DNA from: an uncultured Haemophilus sp.
GTDB taxonomy: Bacteria; Pseudomonadota; Gammaproteobacteria; Enterobacterales; Pasteurellaceae
Length of the DNA stretch: 8,361 nucleotides
Reading direction: 5' to 3'
Assembly (NCBI GenBank): GCA_902482195.1
Contig: CABSZQ010000038.1
Coordinates: forward strand, 1 to 8,361
Part shown: positions 7,235-8,361 of the stretch, in pieces
Layout of the letters: each line of letters starts with the position of its first letter
Position numbering within the stretch: the stretch's first letter is position 1
The notes under the pieces: model-generated
Databases searched by the model: none
What the model saw: only the letters and a program-made list of their open reading frames with translations
Told to the model about the DNA's origin: nothing
Program-made: the position numbers and the translations under genes

Positions 7235-7558
7235 ATGCAAAAACGAATTTACTTACTCTCTACACTTTTACCCATTTTAGGCTTTTTATTTACAACCCCC
7301 GCCCTTTCTGCCGAAGCTGACTTAGTGAAAGCTGAAAAGGTATATAAACGCTCTTGTGCAACTTGTCATGGGAAACAAGGCGAAAAACCAGCAATGGGTG
7401 AGTCAAAAATTATTAATCAACTAAAACCAGAAGAAATTTCAGCCGCACTTTCAGAACGAAAAGCGGGAAATATTACTGGTGCAGGAAGCCCTGCAAAACA
7501 ACGTTTAAGTGAGCAAGATATTCATAATTTAAGTGAATATATTCAAACACTAAAATAG
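7235..7558 (+). CDS. small monohaem class I c-type cytochrome
   Basis: A 107-aa exported cytochrome c. Residues 1-26 form a signal peptide ending in Ala-Leu-Ser-Ala, giving a mature protein of about 81 residues. One haem-binding motif CATCH lies at 41-45, and the C-terminal helix reads LSEQDIHNLSEYIQTL (91-106), typical of the cytochrome c4/c5/c553 fold. The methionine usually found before that helix as the sixth haem ligand appears to be Gly84 here; the only methionine in the mature part is Met54. The gene lies 5 nt after the thioredoxin-like gene and is the last gene of the operon before an AT-rich gap. Its place suggests it takes electrons from, or gives them to, the P19/DUF2318 branch; that is inferred from position only. 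Confidence 0.9.
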   Translation: MQKRIYLLSTLLPILGFLFTTPALSAEADLVKAEKVYKRSCATCHGKQGEKPAMGESKIINQLKPEEISAALSERKAGNITGAGSPAKQRLSEQDIHNLSEYIQTLK

Positions 7559-7607
7559 TTTTGAAATTTTTTTAAACTAATTTTAAAATGTAAGGTCTTA
7601 GAAAGGG

Positions 7608-7636
7608 CTTAGTTTTTATAAGCTAAGAAATTTTTT
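7608..7636 (+). terminator. weak intrinsic terminator after the iron operon
   Basis: Bases 7608-7615 pair with 7620-7627 (8 bp, one T-G wobble) around a TTAT loop, followed by AAA and a six-T run at 7631-7636. The stem is AT-rich, so read-through is likely. It lies 49 nt after the cytochrome stop and 31 nt before the downstream lipoprotein start. Confidence 0.5.
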
Positions 7637-7646
7637 ATATATCAAT

Positions 7647-7652
7647 AAAGGA
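7647..7652 (+). promoter_or_regulatory. ribosome-binding site fixing the lipoprotein start
   Basis: AAAGGA ends 6 nt before ATG 7659. The in-frame TTG at 7653 directly abuts this site and so cannot be its start. Confidence 0.8.
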
Positions 7653-7658
7653 TTGTTT

Positions 7659-8255
7659 ATGAACAAATTTACTAAAATCAGTGCAACTGCATTATTTGCA
7701 TTATTCTTAACTGCTTGTGATAAACCAGCTGATAAACCAGCTCCAGCAAAACCTGAAACAACTCAGCCTGCGCCAGAAGCTAAACAAGAAGCGGCTAAAC
7801 CAGTTGAAGCTACACCAGCTCAAGAACAAGCTGACTACAACAAATTACTTGAATGGAATGCAAGCCAAGCTCAAGCTCAAATGGCTGCACAACAAAAACT
7901 TCAATCTGATTTAACGGCTGCTGTTCAAGCAAAAGATGAGAAGAAAATTGAAGAAGCAATCAAAACTTTCAACAAAACTGTTGAAGATACTATTGCAAGC
8001 TTAGATAAATTAGAAGTTGCTTCACCTTCAGTGAAAAACATCAAAGATCAAAATAAAGAAGTACTTGCATTATCAAGTGAATTATTAGTTGATCAATTAA
8101 ACTTAGCAACTAAAGCGCCAACTGAAGAACAAACTAAAGCTTACCAAGCTAAAGTTGAAAAACTACAAGCTGCAGTAGCTAAATTACAAAAAGATGGTGC
8201 TGATTTAGCACAAAAATTTGCACCTGCAGCACCAGCTGCTCCAGCTGCAAAATAA
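7659..8255 (+). CDS. Ala/Pro/Gln-rich lipoprotein of unknown function
   Basis: A 198-aa lipoprotein whose family I do not recognise. The lipobox LTAC at 17-20 is canonical, so the mature protein begins at lipidated Cys20, its only cysteine. Residues 21-55 are a low-complexity Pro/Ala/Lys/Glu linker (repeated DKPA and PAP units) able to span away from the membrane. Residues about 60-185 are almost entirely helix-forming (Gln, Ala, Lys, Glu, Leu) with coiled-coil-like character, and the C-terminus is an Ala-Pro tail (APAAPAAPAA). Aspartate at +2 of the mature protein is the E. coli Lol-avoidance residue, but that rule may not hold here. Codon use is restricted (CCA, GCT/GCA, AAA, GAA), which suggests high expression. 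It has its own leader and a strong terminator, so it is probably an independent unit. Confidence 0.8.
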   Translation: MNKFTKISATALFALFLTACDKPADKPAPAKPETTQPAPEAKQEAAKPVEATPAQEQADYNKLLEWNASQAQAQMAAQQKLQSDLTAAVQAKDEKKIEEAIKTFNKTVEDTIASLDKLEVASPSVKNIKDQNKEVLALSSELLVDQLNLATKAPTEEQTKAYQAKVEKLQAAVAKLQKDGADLAQKFAPAAPAAPAAK

Positions 8256-8271
8256 TTAAGCGTTGAAGATG

Positions 8272-8304
8272 AAAAAACCTTACTGTAACAAGTAAGGTTT
8301 TTTT
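8272..8304. terminator. strong bidirectional intrinsic terminator
   Basis: A perfect 13-bp inverted repeat (8272-8284 with 8291-8303, CCTTACT with AGTAAGG plus A6/T6 flanks) closes a 6-nt loop and is followed by T at 8304. On the - strand it also ends in a T run, so it can serve both the lipoprotein gene and a convergent gene to the right. Confidence 0.93.
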
Positions 8305-8310
8305 ATTCTC

Positions 8311-8361
8311 TTATTTTAGTATTCTGTTTTTCAACACATCAACAAATCGTTCTGTTGCCCC
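8311..8361 (-). CDS. probable C-terminus of a convergent gene (partial)
   Basis: Reading from the right edge on the - strand, one frame is open and gives GATERFVDVLKNRILK followed by TAA at 8313-8311; the other two frames hit stops early. The peptide looks like a natural helical C-terminus and the stop lies 7 nt from the bidirectional terminator, as expected for a convergent gene. Only 16 codons are visible, so no function can be given. Confidence 0.45.
   Translation of the reverse strand, partial: GATERFVDVLKNRILK

Larger units (their letters stand above)
7559..7658 (+). promoter_or_regulatory. AT-rich intergenic leader, probable promoter of the lipoprotein gene
   Basis: This 100-nt non-coding stretch is strongly AT-rich, with T runs near 7566-7573 and 7631-7636. 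It holds the weak terminator and, just after it, TATATA at 7636-7641, a reasonable -10 element 17 nt before the lipoprotein start codon. No convincing -35 could be placed at 16-18 nt. A separate promoter is inferred because the lipoprotein is unrelated to the iron system and shows codon bias for strong expression. Confidence 0.4.

Noticed and set aside
7443..7451. GCCGCACTT in the cytochrome gene as an eighth uptake sequence
   Set aside because: It has one mismatch within the core, so it was not counted with the exact copies.
7653..7658. TTG start two codons upstream for the lipoprotein
   Set aside because: It directly abuts the AAAGGA ribosome-binding site, and ATG 7659 gives a normal lipoprotein signal.
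7559..7658. Fur box search in the intergenic gaps
   Set aside because: No stretch resembles the GATAATGATAATCATTATC consensus well enough; the AT-rich runs are low complexity. Iron control would be expected upstream of the FTR1 gene, outside the window.
1..8361. tRNA, rRNA, CRISPR arrays, insertion sequences or phage genes
   Set aside because: No cloverleaf, spaced direct repeats, transposase motifs or terminal inverted repeats were seen; the window is ordinary chromosomal coding sequence.

Overview
The window looks like a chromosomal segment from a Pasteurellaceae bacterium of the Haemophilus/Aggregatibacter type. The DNA is moderately AT-rich. It carries seven exact copies of the Haemophilus-type DNA uptake sequence AAGTGCGGT (four on +, three on -), which is close to the roughly one per 1.2 kb known for H. 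influenzae. I cannot name the species from sequence alone; H. parainfluenzae-like or Aggregatibacter-like is an inference.

Positions 1 to 7558 hold eight tightly packed genes, all on the + strand, that together form one periplasmic iron-uptake system of the P19/FTR1 class. In order they are: an FTR1-family iron permease (5' end outside the window), a P19/FetP-family copper- and iron-binding periplasmic protein, a polytopic membrane protein with a C-terminal DUF2318 cysteine cluster, two FtsX/MacB-type ABC permeases, their ATPase, a TlpA/thioredoxin-like lipoprotein, and a small c-type cytochrome. The layout matches the Campylobacter jejuni Cj1658-p19-Cj1665 locus as I know it, except that the last place is taken by a monohaem cytochrome rather than a second thioredoxin. 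Several junctions are coupled (stop/start overlaps of 1, 14 and 11 nt and gaps of 1 and 5 nt). A strong hairpin sits between the p19 gene and the rest, which could let P19 be made in excess. The operon promoter lies upstream of the window, and I saw no Fur box inside it.

The likely division of labour is as follows. P19 binds iron in the periplasm using a copper centre, and FTR1 carries ferric iron across the inner membrane through its two RExxE motifs. The DUF2318 protein, thioredoxin-like lipoprotein and cytochrome c plausibly provide electron transfer. The ABC transporter belongs to a class that usually works on substrates at the membrane or periplasmic face rather than importing ions. Only the iron-uptake role of the FTR1/P19 pair rests on established family knowledge.

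Positions 7559 to 8304 hold a separate unit: a weak terminator-like hairpin, an AT-rich leader, an Ala/Pro/Gln-rich lipoprotein of unknown function with codon use suggesting strong expression, and a perfect 13-bp terminator that can work in both directions. The last 51 bases probably encode the C-terminus of a convergent minus-strand gene.
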